A stretch of DNA of 48,624 bases. Origin: Chitinophagaceae bacterium UBA4857. GTDB lineage: Bacteria; Bacteroidota; Bacteroidia; Chitinophagales; Chitinophagaceae. The position numbers were made by a program, and so were the translations under genes. Location: positions 1 to 48,624 of the forward strand of contig DHEF01000007.1 of the NCBI GenBank assembly GCA_002399735.1, given 5' to 3'. Shown here piece after piece: positions 1 to 8,726 of this stretch; position 1 is the first letter of the stretch, and each line of letters starts with the position of its first letter. Under the pieces are notes generated by a model. It did no database searches. It was not told where the DNA came from and was given only the letters and a program-made list of their open reading frames with translations.

Positions 1-78
1 TATTATATAATATGTCATTGGCAACAAAGCGAGGGAACTCCTAAGCCAAAAAGGTTATTATAAAAAAGAGTACAGCTT

Positions 79-208
79 GCATAATGCTGAGTAGCGAACA
101 GAAAGCACAAGTGTGCATATTTTATTCATTTTCACTGGAAATAAATAAAATCCCGATCCTATCGGGTCGCAAGGGGACTATTATCTGTGTTACTACAGCT
201 GACAACAT
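79..208 (+). repeat. Interspersed mosaic repeat, copy 1
   Basis: Degenerate copy of the intergenic repeat family found throughout this window. It opens with GCATAATGCTGAGTAGCGAA, contains the middle module CACTGGAAATAAATAAAATC followed by a small CCCGATC/GATCGGG-like dyad, and ends GCTGACAACATAAA. The same middle module recurs on the opposite strand at about 16385-16430 and 30250-30285. I see no coding sequence in 1-351; the rest holds the hairpin at 226-268. Confidence 0.6.
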
Positions 209-225
209 AAAAAACTATACCCCAT

Positions 226-268
226 ATAAACAACAACGGGGCGTTTTTAATGCCCCGTTGTTGTTTAT
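226..268. terminator. Long perfect hairpin, probable terminator of the first A2M gene
   Basis: A perfect 17-bp inverted repeat (226-242 against 252-268) with a 9-nt loop, containing GGGGC/GCCCC. It lies about 85 bp past the stop codon of the minus-strand A2M gene. On the minus strand a run of six T follows some 10-15 nt after the stem, so the termination role is likely but not textbook. Confidence 0.6.
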
Positions 269-351
269 GTTTACTTTAAAACAATTTATAAAAATTGGAG
301 GTGTTACACCATCCATTTCCAAATTACCAAATCTCCGAATCATCACATCAA

Positions 352-3300
352 TTACTCTACTTTTATACGCACCCCTTCGCTATGCGATGTAAACTCCGGC
401 GCATACATACATTGAATGCTGGTAATGCCGTTGCTAAACTCACCGGCATGGGTAACAAACAAAGTGTATTCAAATACGTATGTGCCTTTGCGCAACTGAT
501 CGAAAAAGAAATTGGTGCTGGCATCTTTGGTGGTTTCGTAATAACCTAGGCCACCCTGCCATTTGTAACTACTTAACACATTGGTTGGCTCTAAAGCCGC
601 AGCCCGCATGTCTTTCATGTGTACATATTCCATATCACGATCAACACGTAACTCAATACGCACTACAATTTTGCTACCAACTTTTAATACATCGCCATTA
701 TTAACGGGGTTAAGCACCGGCCCACGATCGGAGTTGGTAGATACAAACAGCTTTTTAGTTAATTGCAATGGTGTGGCAGCCGTTTTTATTTTGTCCATGT
801 TTTCAAAATACTGCCAGTACACTGCACCCCATGTTGTTTTAGCCGCCTCACCTTTCGTAGGTGTAACCTGTACAGATATATTACCCATATCAGCTTTAAC
901 CTGTTCACCCGGAATGGTTGTTTTAAAATAACCGGTGCCGGCTTGTTGCTCCACATCTGTTGAACGGATAACATAACTATTACCTAAGTTTATTTGCACT
1001 TTAGGTTCATCGGCCAACCAGTTTGTACCTTGTAACAACAAAGCATAACAAGCTTCGGCAGTTGCTTTGGTTGTTTCCCAGTTATTGGTTTGTTTGTTTT
1101 TTAGTAACCAGGTACGCAAAGCATCTACTGTTGTAACATCTTTACCAATTTCCTGGAAAGCTTCAATCAGTAAAGCCTGTCTTTCAATCGGCGACTCGTA
1201 CCACCACCAACTTCTGTTAGCATCTTTCCAATACATGCCTAACTCGTCATTTTTAACAGATGTTTCTTTTAACGATTTTAAAATAGCGGCAGGTGTTACT
1301 TTATCACCTTTTCTACCCAAGGCCAATACAATCATGCCCTGCATGTATTTGTTTTGTTTTGTCCAGGTAGTAGTTGCTTGTTGCACAAAATAGTTATAGG
1401 CTTTTTGTACAGACTCCGCCATTTTTATGCCGCTGTAAAAACTACGCATATATAAATATTGTATCACGGTATGTGAAGGAACGTATGTTTTTAAATCAGT
1501 TTTCCATTTCAATAAATCGTCATAATCTTCTTTTATTTTTTTATCTAAATACGGAATAGCATTGGCCGCAATTTGGTTTAATGCTGCTTGTTGATTTTTA
1601 ACCACCGCACTAATTTTATTTAAATGAGCCATACCGGTTAATATGTACTGCGTCATGTAACGGTTATCGGGTCCGCCTTTAAACCATACAAAACCACCAT
1701 TGCTGCTTTGCAATTGTTTTAATTTTTCCATGGCGCTACTTAACTCTTTACCCATGCGCACTAAATCAAACAATAAGGCAATATTTCTTTTTTGTTCAGC
1801 CTCGGTTTTTGCAGCTAACACCCATGGTGTTTCTTCTAACAATACCGCTTTCAGTTCTTCATTTTTTTGCAGGTTAGATAACAGCGCCGCTGTATCTTTT
1901 ATCTGCCAGCTCTCGAATACTTTTTTAATTTTTTCGGAACTATTAACCAATGAAGAAGCAATGGAGTTAGCATAATAACGGTTCCAGGTTTGCTCGGCGC
2001 AATCGTACGGATACTCCATTAAATAAGGCAATGCCTGTACTGCATACCATGCCGGGTTGGCTGTATATTCCACCGTGATGCCCTGGTTAACCAATGTTTT
2101 ACTGGTATTACCTTGCAACAGGTTGTTAAACGTAAACTTCTTGTTGTTTTCTCTTAGCGATAATGGCAAAGACTCTGTTACTAAAATTTTATTGGTTAAA
2201 ACCGGTAAGGTATTTTCCTCGCCATCGCTATAACTATCATCGGCTGTTTTGCCCTGTGCCTTCGCAATAATACGCCAGGTTACGGCTTTATTAAATGCTT
2301 GCGGTATTTGTATAGGGAAATTAACGGCAGTACTTTTTCCGGCTTCTAAACTAAAGCTAATATTACCTGTCTGGTTTTTAAATATACCGTTAAGCGGTAA
2401 ACCGGTTACAGCATCAACCAATTCCAGGTAAGCTTGTCCATTTAATGTTTGCTCGGATACATTCACCACTTTACTGCTAAAAGTAATATTATCACCCTCA
2501 CGCAAAAAGCGTGTTGGGTTAGGCTGTACCATTAATTGTTTTTGGGTAACAATGCTGGTACTGCTATAACCAAAAGCAAGGTCTTTAGTATGTGCCAATC
2601 CCTGAAACTTCCATTGCGTTAACGCTTCGGGCAAAGTAAAACTAAAACTAATAGCACCTTCTGCATCGGTAGTTAAATGCGGAAAGAAAAAGGCTGTTTC
2701 GTTAAAGTTTTTGCGGGGAGCTGGAGCATCAGTATTTTGTTGATTGTTGTCATCATTTATTTGTCCAGGTATACCAACTTTTTTAGCATCTTCCATTTTA
2801 ACAAAAAACTCGCCTTGTTCAGAAAGGCTTACCGATTTATTTTCTACAGCAGGAGCAGCCGCCATTTCTTTTTCATCTCTTGAACCACCAGAAACAGATT
2901 TTGCTCTCATTTGGTTACTGGCCATTCCTCGAATCTTCAATTCTGCACCTACTCCGCCATATCTTCTTGCATAACCTAAATCTTCAAATAACTGGTCATA
3001 ATTTTTCTCAAAATATTTATGTCCATCACCTTCTGCATATCGTATTTGCGCATTTACATCTTCAAAATTTTTACTATAATTCCAATAACTGTTATTATAA
3101 AAAATTTGCCAAACATTTGGCGTCATCCAGCTTTGCGGATTAAACTGATCCAAAGAAGCATCATACATACCTGCTAAAAACTCAGCAGCTACTTTATCTT
3201 GTTTATATCCTTTTATTTTTACCGTCCATTTTTCTTCGCTACCCGGTAAAGTTTTATTGCGGTGTGTGCCGTATTCAATGGCTAAATCTTTATTTGTCCA

Positions 3301-6300
3301 TGGTACATAAATGGTTTGCGTGTATTGGTACACCCTATTGTGTTTTACAAATAACCAGCTTACGCCATAACCGCCTCTGTCATTTTCCGTAGCACCAAAT
3401 TTTTTGTATTGTTTGGTATTGTTTAGCTTATCGTAATTGTAAGTGGTGGTTAATTTGTTATTTACATTCTTTTTCAACTGCTCAATTACATATACATTAT
3501 CGGCCGATGTAGCAATACCTACGTTAGTAGTTTCACCGGGCTCAATGCTATTAGCACCCTGCGACCATAAATAGGTAGGCGAAGACAGTTTAGGATTTTT
3601 ATTTTCGTACAGCTCAACATACTTAACATCTTTAACCGCTGTACCATATTTATCAACTGTACTAATGGTTAATTCATAAAAACCCGGTACCAGTTTTTTA
3701 TTATCAATTGTAAACTGACTATTTGCTGTTGTGGTAGCAGTAGTTTCTAATAAAGTTTTGCCTTTGTTCCAGGTTTCTTTTTCGGTTTCATTATCATATT
3801 CATCATAAGGAAACAACTGAATGTATTGTTGTTTGTTGTACACAAACTGGTCAGGACGTTGCCAATATCTTTCACGAATCAACCTGTTTTCTTCCTGCAA
3901 TTTTGTGGCAGTAATAGTAACCGATGCCGGTTCAAAAACGCCATTACTATTGGTACTCGTAATAGTAAACGCTTTTAAGCTATCTAATAAAACCCTTTCC
4001 GGAATGGAACTTTGTAATAATAAAGCGGCATAACTTACGGTTACTGATTGTTGTCCGCTTCTGGTTTCACCATTAATATCTGTTACATCTGCATAAACAG
4101 TGTATTGAAATTGCGGATTAAATTTCTTGTCAATACTTTCATCCGGTATAGCATTAAACTGTACCGTAAATTGTCCATCTGCATCAGTAGTTGTTTCGCC
4201 ATTGCTTATTTCCATATTATCACTCACCGGCATCCACCAACGTTTAAACATCCACGGATAAGGAAACCTTGCTTCACGAACTACCCTATAAGCCACTTTA
4301 GCACCATCAATATTATTACCGGCATAGGCTTTTGCATTGCCTTTTACCAAAATAGCATCGTTTACTTTAAAGCTGCCTTTAACGGGCTCGTACTCTACAA
4401 AAAACTTAGGTCTTTTATATTCTTCTACCCTAAAATTGGCCGATCCATTAATATTTGTTCCGGTAACTTCAATGGAGAAAGAGCCATTCAATCCACCTGA
4501 GGGCAATTGAAAAGTTCCAGAAAAAGAACCATACTCATTACTGGTCAGTTTTAAAGAATCTACTCTTTCATAGTTGGCATTTTTTAACCAAACAGTTGTA
4601 GTATGCCCTTCTTTAATTGTACTTTTTGTTTCGTTAGTAAAACGGCTTAACACAATACCTTTAAAATGTAAGGTTTGTCCGGGACGGTAAATACCTCTGT
4701 CGGTAAAAAAATATACCTGTAAGTTTTCTTTGGCTTTTACGTCTGCATCATCTCTGTAATAGTAATTATTATACTCCGACTCGTCAAGCATTAACCGGTC
4801 GTTGGTATGTGTTACCTCTAAAAATTTAGTATAACTATACCTGTTTTGGTTTTTCTCTTTTTCGCTTGGCAACTTTGCATAACCTTGTTTATCGGTAGTT
4901 ACCAATTTCCCTTTGATTTTTGTGTATTTACTGGTGTTGTAATCATATTTATTTTCCCAAACCTGCACTTTTGCATTTAACAAAGGTTGGCCTGTCTCAC
5001 GGTTTAATACAAAATAATCTTCCCCGTCATTTACATAACTAATGTTTGATACATGCAAAACCCTGCCGCCCAATGCAGCTTTTTTATTGGCAAAATCTTT
5101 GCTACCACCTATCAATAACATATACTTTCCAACCGGTAAGCCATCCACTTTAATCTCTACCGCATGTTGTTGCAAATCCTTTGTATCGGGTATAACCTGC
5201 TCCCAGTTTTTAATAGCTGGTTCTGCTAAAATAACTTTCCATAAATCATCGCCGTACTTATTCTCCATTCGTTTAGTAAGTGCATCATCAGCTTTTATTA
5301 ACCTAAGGTGTAATTGAGCAAGGTTTGTATAATTTACCAATGTGCGAAAAGGTGTATTGGGCACATTCACTTTTTCCACCGAAAAGTTTAAACTCTGTGC
5401 TTTTAATTGGTTTAATAAATTGTAGGCATTTATTCTTCCTTCCGAAGAATCTTTTTGTTTTAATATCTGCTCGCAAATTTCTTTGGCTTTTACACGGGCA
5501 TATCTATTGGTGGTGTCGCCATGAGGTTTGTAGGTTAAACCTAATTCATTATAATAACTGGCTACTAAAAACCAGGCCTGCGCAGCGGCAGGCAATTGTC
5601 CATACTGATTGGCTACATGGTTAACCGCATGAAAATACAATTGCTTTTTATCCGGATGAACTGCGTAGTTATTTACAAAACTTAAACGTTTTAAATCAAC
5701 ATCAATCAGCGCATCGTGTTTTGTATCTTTTAAATGAAAAACAATCAACTTTTGGTAAATCAATAAAGCCTTATGCTGTAAGGAAAGGCTGTCATTGGTA
5801 ACAAACTTTCTGTGTACAAAATCAGCAGCAGGGTCAAATGCAGCCGCCTGATCAATTTTAAAAGCATAAGCTGGTTTGGTTATATCCCTTTCATTATTTT
5901 CAAAATATTCCAATGCTTTATGTGCCAGTAAATCGTACAAGGTTGGTCTTAAAAAACGTACATTTCCTTTATACAACAATGGCTCAATCTGATCCACTTT
6001 TGTTTTTAGCAAAACAGCTTCGTCCTTTAACGACAATAAATATAAGTCGCTTACTTTTTTATGAAAATCCATTGCCGACCAGGTAGCTATATCATCTTTA
6101 ACAAAATTGGCTGTTGCCGTTCTGTCGTATATTTTCCAGCGGTTACGTTGAAAATATCCGTAATAAATACCGGCCATATAACTATTCAACAAAGCTTTTA
6201 CTACAGGCGAAGCCGTGGTCAATTCTTTTTCAATATCAGCCAATGCCAATTTCTCATTTTCTTCTGTATTCTCCTCCCTTAATTGCGACATACCCAGTAT

Positions 6301-6519
6301 TGCTTTTACCAGTTGCGCTTCATTGCTTTCTTTTTTTGCAAGGGCATAAATTTCTTTTACCTTTTTCAAGGCCGATTCCGGCAACCTTTGCTCCACGCCA
6401 AGTTTCTCCACCTCCTTCCACAGTGCCGTGTATTTTTTTTCATTATCCTGTCCGTAAGTGTCTGTCATAAACAAGTTGGTTAATAAAATGGCAGCAACGC
6501 CTATCAATAATTGTTTCAT
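352..6519 (-). CDS. Alpha-2-macroglobulin family protein, thioester type
   Basis: A 2055-residue secreted or periplasmic protein of the bacterial alpha-2-macroglobulin family, predicted to trap proteases covalently through a reactive thioester. The start at 6519 gives a clean signal peptide (MKQLLIGVAAILLTNLF...YGQ); an upstream in-frame start only adds eight residues that lie at or beyond the promoter. A TDRGIYRPGQTLHFKG macroglobulin (MG2) motif lies near residue 605. A low-complexity, possibly protease-sensitive stretch occupies about 1180-1265, followed by the A2M domain (about 1270-1365). The thioester motif DCAEQ (C1507) opens the helical thioester domain, and a C-terminal receptor-binding-like region ends the protein. 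There is no lipobox, so it may be soluble in the periplasm rather than membrane-anchored. It stands alone with its own promoter. The family call is strong; the role as a defence against foreign proteases comes from family knowledge. Confidence 0.93.
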   Translation of the reverse strand: MKQLLIGVAAILLTNLFMTDTYGQDNEKKYTALWKEVEKLGVEQRLPESALKKVKEIYALAKKESNEAQLVKAILGMSQLREENTEENEKLALADIEKELTTASPVVKALLNSYMAGIYYGYFQRNRWKIYDRTATANFVKDDIATWSAMDFHKKVSDLYLLSLKDEAVLLKTKVDQIEPLLYKGNVRFLRPTLYDLLAHKALEYFENNERDITKPAYAFKIDQAAAFDPAADFVHRKFVTNDSLSLQHKALLIYQKLIVFHLKDTKHDALIDVDLKRLSFVNNYAVHPDKKQLYFHAVNHVANQYGQLPAAAQAWFLVASYYNELGLTYKPHGDTTNRYARVKAKEICEQILKQKDSSEGRINAYNLLNQLKAQSLNFSVEKVNVPNTPFRTLVNYTNLAQLHLRLIKADDALTKRMENKYGDDLWKVILAEPAIKNWEQVIPDTKDLQQHAVEIKVDGLPVGKYMLLIGGSKDFANKKAALGGRVLHVSNISYVNDGEDYFVLNRETGQPLLNAKVQVWENKYDYNTSKYTKIKGKLVTTDKQGYAKLPSEKEKNQNRYSYTKFLEVTHTNDRLMLDESEYNNYYYRDDADVKAKENLQVYFFTDRGIYRPGQTLHFKGIVLSRFTNETKSTIKEGHTTTVWLKNANYERVDSLKLTSNEYGSFSGTFQLPSGGLNGSFSIEVTGTNINGSANFRVEEYKRPKFFVEYEPVKGSFKVNDAILVKGNAKAYAGNNIDGAKVAYRVVREARFPYPWMFKRWWMPVSDNMEISNGETTTDADGQFTVQFNAIPDESIDKKFNPQFQYTVYADVTDINGETRSGQQSVTVSYAALLLQSSIPERVLLDSLKAFTITSTNSNGVFEPASVTITATKLQEENRLIRERYWQRPDQFVYNKQQYIQLFPYDEYDNETEKETWNKGKTLLETTATTTANSQFTIDNKKLVPGFYELTISTVDKYGTAVKDVKYVELYENKNPKLSSPTYLWSQGANSIEPGETTNVGIATSADNVYVIEQLKKNVNNKLTTTYNYDKLNNTKQYKKFGATENDRGGYGVSWLFVKHNRVYQYTQTIYVPWTNKDLAIEYGTHRNKTLPGSEEKWTVKIKGYKQDKVAAEFLAGMYDASLDQFNPQSWMTPNVWQIFYNNSYWNYSKNFEDVNAQIRYAEGDGHKYFEKNYDQLFEDLGYARRYGGVGAELKIRGMASNQMRAKSVSGGSRDEKEMAAAPAVENKSVSLSEQGEFFVKMEDAKKVGIPGQINDDNNQQNTDAPAPRKNFNETAFFFPHLTTDAEGAISFSFTLPEALTQWKFQGLAHTKDLAFGYSSTSIVTQKQLMVQPNPTRFLREGDNITFSSKVVNVSEQTLNGQAYLELVDAVTGLPLNGIFKNQTGNISFSLEAGKSTAVNFPIQIPQAFNKAVTWRIIAKAQGKTADDSYSDGEENTLPVLTNKILVTESLPLSLRENNKKFTFNNLLQGNTSKTLVNQGITVEYTANPAWYAVQALPYLMEYPYDCAEQTWNRYYANSIASSLVNSSEKIKKVFESWQIKDTAALLSNLQKNEELKAVLLEETPWVLAAKTEAEQKRNIALLFDLVRMGKELSSAMEKLKQLQSSNGGFVWFKGGPDNRYMTQYILTGMAHLNKISAVVKNQQAALNQIAANAIPYLDKKIKEDYDDLLKWKTDLKTYVPSHTVIQYLYMRSFYSGIKMAESVQKAYNYFVQQATTTWTKQNKYMQGMIVLALGRKGDKVTPAAILKSLKETSVKNDELGMYWKDANRSWWWYESPIERQALLIEAFQEIGKDVTTVDALRTWLLKNKQTNNWETTKATAEACYALLLQGTNWLADEPKVQINLGNSYVIRSTDVEQQAGTGYFKTTIPGEQVKADMGNISVQVTPTKGEAAKTTWGAVYWQYFENMDKIKTAATPLQLTKKLFVSTNSDRGPVLNPVNNGDVLKVGSKIVVRIELRVDRDMEYVHMKDMRAAALEPTNVLSSYKWQGGLGYYETTKDASTNFFFDQLRKGTYVFEYTLFVTHAGEFSNGITSIQCMYAPEFTSHSEGVRIKVE

Positions 6520-6540
6520 ACTTATTTGGTTATACGTATA

Positions 6541-6548
6541 CAAAAGTA
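6541..6548 (-). promoter_or_regulatory. -7 promoter element for the first A2M gene
   Basis: On the minus strand this reads TACTTTTG, matching the Bacteroidota -7 consensus TAnnTTTG, 21 nt upstream of the ATG at 6519. I see no convincing -33 TTG at the usual spacing. Confidence 0.5.
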
Positions 6549-6647
6549 AATAAACTAAATTCGCCTTAATGATGCGCTAAAATTAGTTTTACACAGTTTT
6601 ATACACCTTTTATTTGGCTTTAAGGTTTCTTTCACTTTTTATTATTT

Positions 6648-6721
6648 ATGTTACCAGCAGCATAGCCCTGATTGAACTTTACTTGCGACGCTTCGTTCAA
6701 CAGCATATCGCTAATCATCAT
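6648..6721 (-). repeat. Interspersed mosaic repeat, copy 2 (left arm of an inverted pair)
   Basis: Read on the minus strand it runs GATTAGCGATATGCTG..., then CGTCGCAAGTAAAGTTCAAT, ending GCTGCTGGTAACATA. The last ~41 nt match copy 3 on the plus strand with about two differences, so copies 2 and 3 form a long-armed inverted repeat spanning 6648-6909. Confidence 0.75.
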
Positions 6722-6725
6722 AAAA

Positions 6726-6758
6726 GTTAATAGTTCATTGTTAATGGTTAATAGTTAA
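6726..6758. repeat. Heptanucleotide tandem array 1
   Basis: Four and a half consecutive 7-bp units: GTTAATA, GTTCATT, GTTAATG, GTTAATA, GTTAAg. The same heptad pattern recurs at 9910, 47597 and 48531. It lies between the two inverted copies of the interspersed repeat. Confidence 0.7.
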
Positions 6759-6777
6759 GCTAAAAAAAAGGACATTT

Positions 6778-6793
6778 CCCCTCCTCGGAGGGG
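6778..6793. repeat. GC-rich small palindrome inside the inverted pair
   Basis: CCCCTCCTCGGAGGGG, a self-complementary 16-mer followed by a GGGGTGGGTTG phrase. A related CCCCTCCAAAGGAGG phrase occurs at about 16074. It lies inside the region bounded by the inverted repeat copies and is far more GC-rich than its surroundings. Confidence 0.5.
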
Positions 6794-6836
6794 CGATAAA
6801 CAGACACTTACTAATTTAATACGCTGGGGTGGGTTG

Positions 6837-6909
6837 TTGAATAGTATTACAGAACGATGAAGAGTGCGACGCAAGTAAAGTTCAATCAGGACTATGCTGC
6901 TGGCAACAT
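6837..6909 (+). repeat. Interspersed mosaic repeat, copy 3 (right arm of an inverted pair)
   Basis: Starts TTGAATAGTATTACAGAACG, continues with GAAGAGTGCGACGCAAG and TTCAATCAGG, and ends GCTGCTGGCAACATAAAA. It is the plus-strand partner of the copy at 6648-6721. Confidence 0.75.
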
Positions 6910-7206
6910 AAAAATCAATTGCGCAACTAAAGATGCTTAATTTTTTAAAAGGTTGCTGCCTAAAAAATTATTGTTTTTTGTTAACAAGGGGCTTTAACAA
7001 TTCAGCCATTTTATGATTAATTTTTTACTATAAAAAAAGCCATTAACATTAAATAACATTGCCTACAAACCAATACAGTAAAGCATTTGATAAAAATTAA
7101 AAAACATAAACACTGTTTAACTTTTTATTTTATGGCATTTAATAATTGATGGCATATGCTTTGAAATTAAAATAGCAGAACAATATTGTTCAACAATTTT
7201 AAAGCA
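6910..7206. other. AT-rich intergenic spacer
   Basis: About 300 bases before the DUF4476 gene, strongly AT-rich, without an ORF that looks real and without a clear hairpin. A TATGCTTTG at 7153-7161 resembles the -7 promoter element but with three rather than two central bases, so I do not call a promoter. Confidence 0.4.
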
Positions 7207-7212
7207 ATGATT

Positions 7213-7944
7213 ATGAAAACAATTTTTACCCTACTTAGTTTCTTACTTTTAAGTGTTAGCCTGATGGCAACAAATGTTTTTAATAAAAGTAAAATAACAG
7301 TTAACACTGTTGGTAAAGAAGACCTACGGGTTGTATTAAACGGTAAACGTTTTGAAACAACAGGCAACAACATTACCATTAACAACCTGAATGCCGGTTC
7401 ACACACGATAAAAGTGTACCGTGAAAAAAACACAGGTTTTCACAAAATTATGGGCAAACGTTACGAAGTAGTTTACGACACTCGTATTAACATTAGTAAC
7501 AAAACCCATGTTAATATTAGTATTGACCGTAACGGCCGTACTACCATGAAAGAAACCGTTATTAAAAATAATGGTCGTGGCTACGGACGTGATTATGACA
7601 GAAACTATGATTACAACGATGGCCAATGGGGCGACTACCCTGTTTACACCGAAAGCAGAGGAATGAATAACTATGAGTTTGAAAAAGTAGTTAAAAATAT
7701 TTCGACTGAATGGCGTGAAAGCAATAAAATAAAATCGGCTACTCAGGTTGTAAAATCTAACAACTTAACCAGCACGCAAGTAGCACAATTGGTTAGTTTG
7801 TTTAACATAGAAAGTTATAAACTGGAGTTAGCTAAAGTGGCTTACAGTAATACAGTAGATAAAAAATACTACGACTATGTGTTGGCACACTTAAACAAAA
7901 CCAGTAAAACTGAGTTAACAAGATACATTCGAAATTTTAGGTAA
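7213..7944 (+). CDS. Secreted DUF4476 domain protein
   Basis: A 243-residue exported protein of unknown function. The start chosen is the ATG of MKTIFTLLSFLLLSVSLMA, a clean signal peptide; an ATG two codons earlier (7207) is equally possible, and the longer frame opens only with TTG. The N-terminal half looks like a small beta domain (LRVVLNGKRFET...INNLNAGSHTIKVYR, resembling carrier or PEGA-like repeats). A Gly/Tyr/Asp/Arg-rich linker follows (GRGYGRDYDRNYDYND). The C-terminal ~85 residues match DUF4476, recognisable by TSTQVAQLVSLFNIESYKLE and a final Y-I-R-N-F. That domain is common in Bacteroidota envelope proteins and has no assigned activity. A hairpin terminator follows directly. Confidence 0.85.
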   Translation: MKTIFTLLSFLLLSVSLMATNVFNKSKITVNTVGKEDLRVVLNGKRFETTGNNITINNLNAGSHTIKVYREKNTGFHKIMGKRYEVVYDTRINISNKTHVNISIDRNGRTTMKETVIKNNGRGYGRDYDRNYDYNDGQWGDYPVYTESRGMNNYEFEKVVKNISTEWRESNKIKSATQVVKSNNLTSTQVAQLVSLFNIESYKLELAKVAYSNTVDKKYYDYVLAHLNKTSKTELTRYIRNFR

Positions 7945-7961
7945 GCTGGCAAGCAGTTGAA

Positions 7962-7991
7962 AGTAAAGGGAGTTGCAAGGCTCCCTTTACT
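7962..7991 (+). terminator. Terminator after the DUF4476 gene
   Basis: A perfect 11-bp stem (AGTAAAGGGAG at 7962-7972, CTCCCTTTACT at 7981-7991) with an 8-nt loop, beginning 17 bp after the stop codon. The following sequence is only moderately T-rich. Confidence 0.65.
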
Positions 7992-8003
7992 CATTTAATC
8001 CAT

Positions 8004-8011
8004 TACTTTTG
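8004..8011 (+). promoter_or_regulatory. -7 promoter element abutting a start codon
   Basis: TACTTTTG, a perfect TAnnTTTG match, ending one base before the ATG at 8013. Transcription would start around 8016-8019, so either the ATG at 8025 is the true start or the motif is fortuitous. Confidence 0.4.
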
Positions 8012-8012
8012 C

Positions 8013-8696
8013 ATGAGTTTTACCATGTTTACCACCACCGAACAAAAAACGAACGACTTGCCATTACCAACCCGGCTATATTCGGGATTGACGGCTTTTG
8101 CCTTGTTGTTAGTTTGTATGCATTTCACAGCTTGCAAGCCGGCAAAAGATAATGTGTTTGGTACTTATTACTTAAAAAACAAATCCGCCACAATTATTTT
8201 ACAAACCGATAGCAGTTTTATTTTTAAGACTCAGGCCAGCGACAGCACATTTATTAATAAAGGATTTTTTAATTATAGCCACAATAACCTGCAACTTACC
8301 AGCTTGCCCGGTAATATTAATAATGCACAAACTATCAGCGATTCCATTACTTTTTTTACCAGTATAAATTCATTCTCCTTCTGGAATACCGAAAACGAAC
8401 CTATTGATATTAGAAGAATACAAATTAACAACGATCCATCAAAAGCGCATTACGGCAATAGTTTGTATTATTTTGAACAGGACTTTAAGTCAACAGATAC
8501 GATCAGATTTTACTTCGCTAATTATCCATCCGTTAGTTATCCGGGTGATATAAAAATGATACCCGGGAATAATGGACATAAGGTAACATTGCTACCGGTT
8601 TACCTGCCCCACATATTTTATAAAACGTCTTTTATTGTAAAGCGCAATAAGCTAATTGATAAAACGGACAAACAAAACTGGAAAAAGAAAAAGTAA
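8013..8696 (+). CDS. Hypothetical envelope protein, possible lipoprotein
   Basis: A 227-residue protein I do not recognise. A hydrophobic segment (LTAFALLLVCMHFTAC) ends in a Cys at residue 41 in a weak lipobox-like context, after an unusually long 20-residue polar N-terminus. If the promoter just upstream is real, the protein begins at the ATG at 8025, four residues in, which shortens this N-terminus slightly. The remainder looks like a beta-rich secreted domain with motifs such as FGTYYLKNKSATIILQTDSS and a basic tail ending in KKKK. It lies 30 bp before the FAD oxidoreductase, which appears to have its own promoter. Function unknown. Confidence 0.7.
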   Translation: MSFTMFTTTEQKTNDLPLPTRLYSGLTAFALLLVCMHFTACKPAKDNVFGTYYLKNKSATIILQTDSSFIFKTQASDSTFINKGFFNYSHNNLQLTSLPGNINNAQTISDSITFFTSINSFSFWNTENEPIDIRRIQINNDPSKAHYGNSLYYFEQDFKSTDTIRFYFANYPSVSYPGDIKMIPGNNGHKVTLLPVYLPHIFYKTSFIVKRNKLIDKTDKQNWKKKK

Positions 8697-8714
8697 ATCA
8701 ACAGCTGCGATTGT

Positions 8715-8722
8715 TAATTTTG
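8715..8722 (+). promoter_or_regulatory. -7 promoter element, possibly leaderless transcript
   Basis: TAATTTTG, a perfect TAnnTTTG match, ends four bases before the ATG of the FAD oxidoreductase at 8727. With the usual 5-7 nt from this element to the transcription start, the mRNA would begin at or next to the A of ATG. No clear -33 TTG is present. Confidence 0.5.
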
Positions 8723-8726
8723 CCGT

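Noticed and set aside
4048..4500. A 150-codon plus-strand frame opposite the first A2M gene
   Set aside because: It is antisense to conserved macroglobulin domains; composition (Ile/Cys/His-rich) is that of a reverse-complement shadow.
6648..6909. Reading the inverted-arm element as an insertion sequence
   Set aside because: No transposase-coding frame lies inside or near it, and flanking target duplications are not evident by eye.
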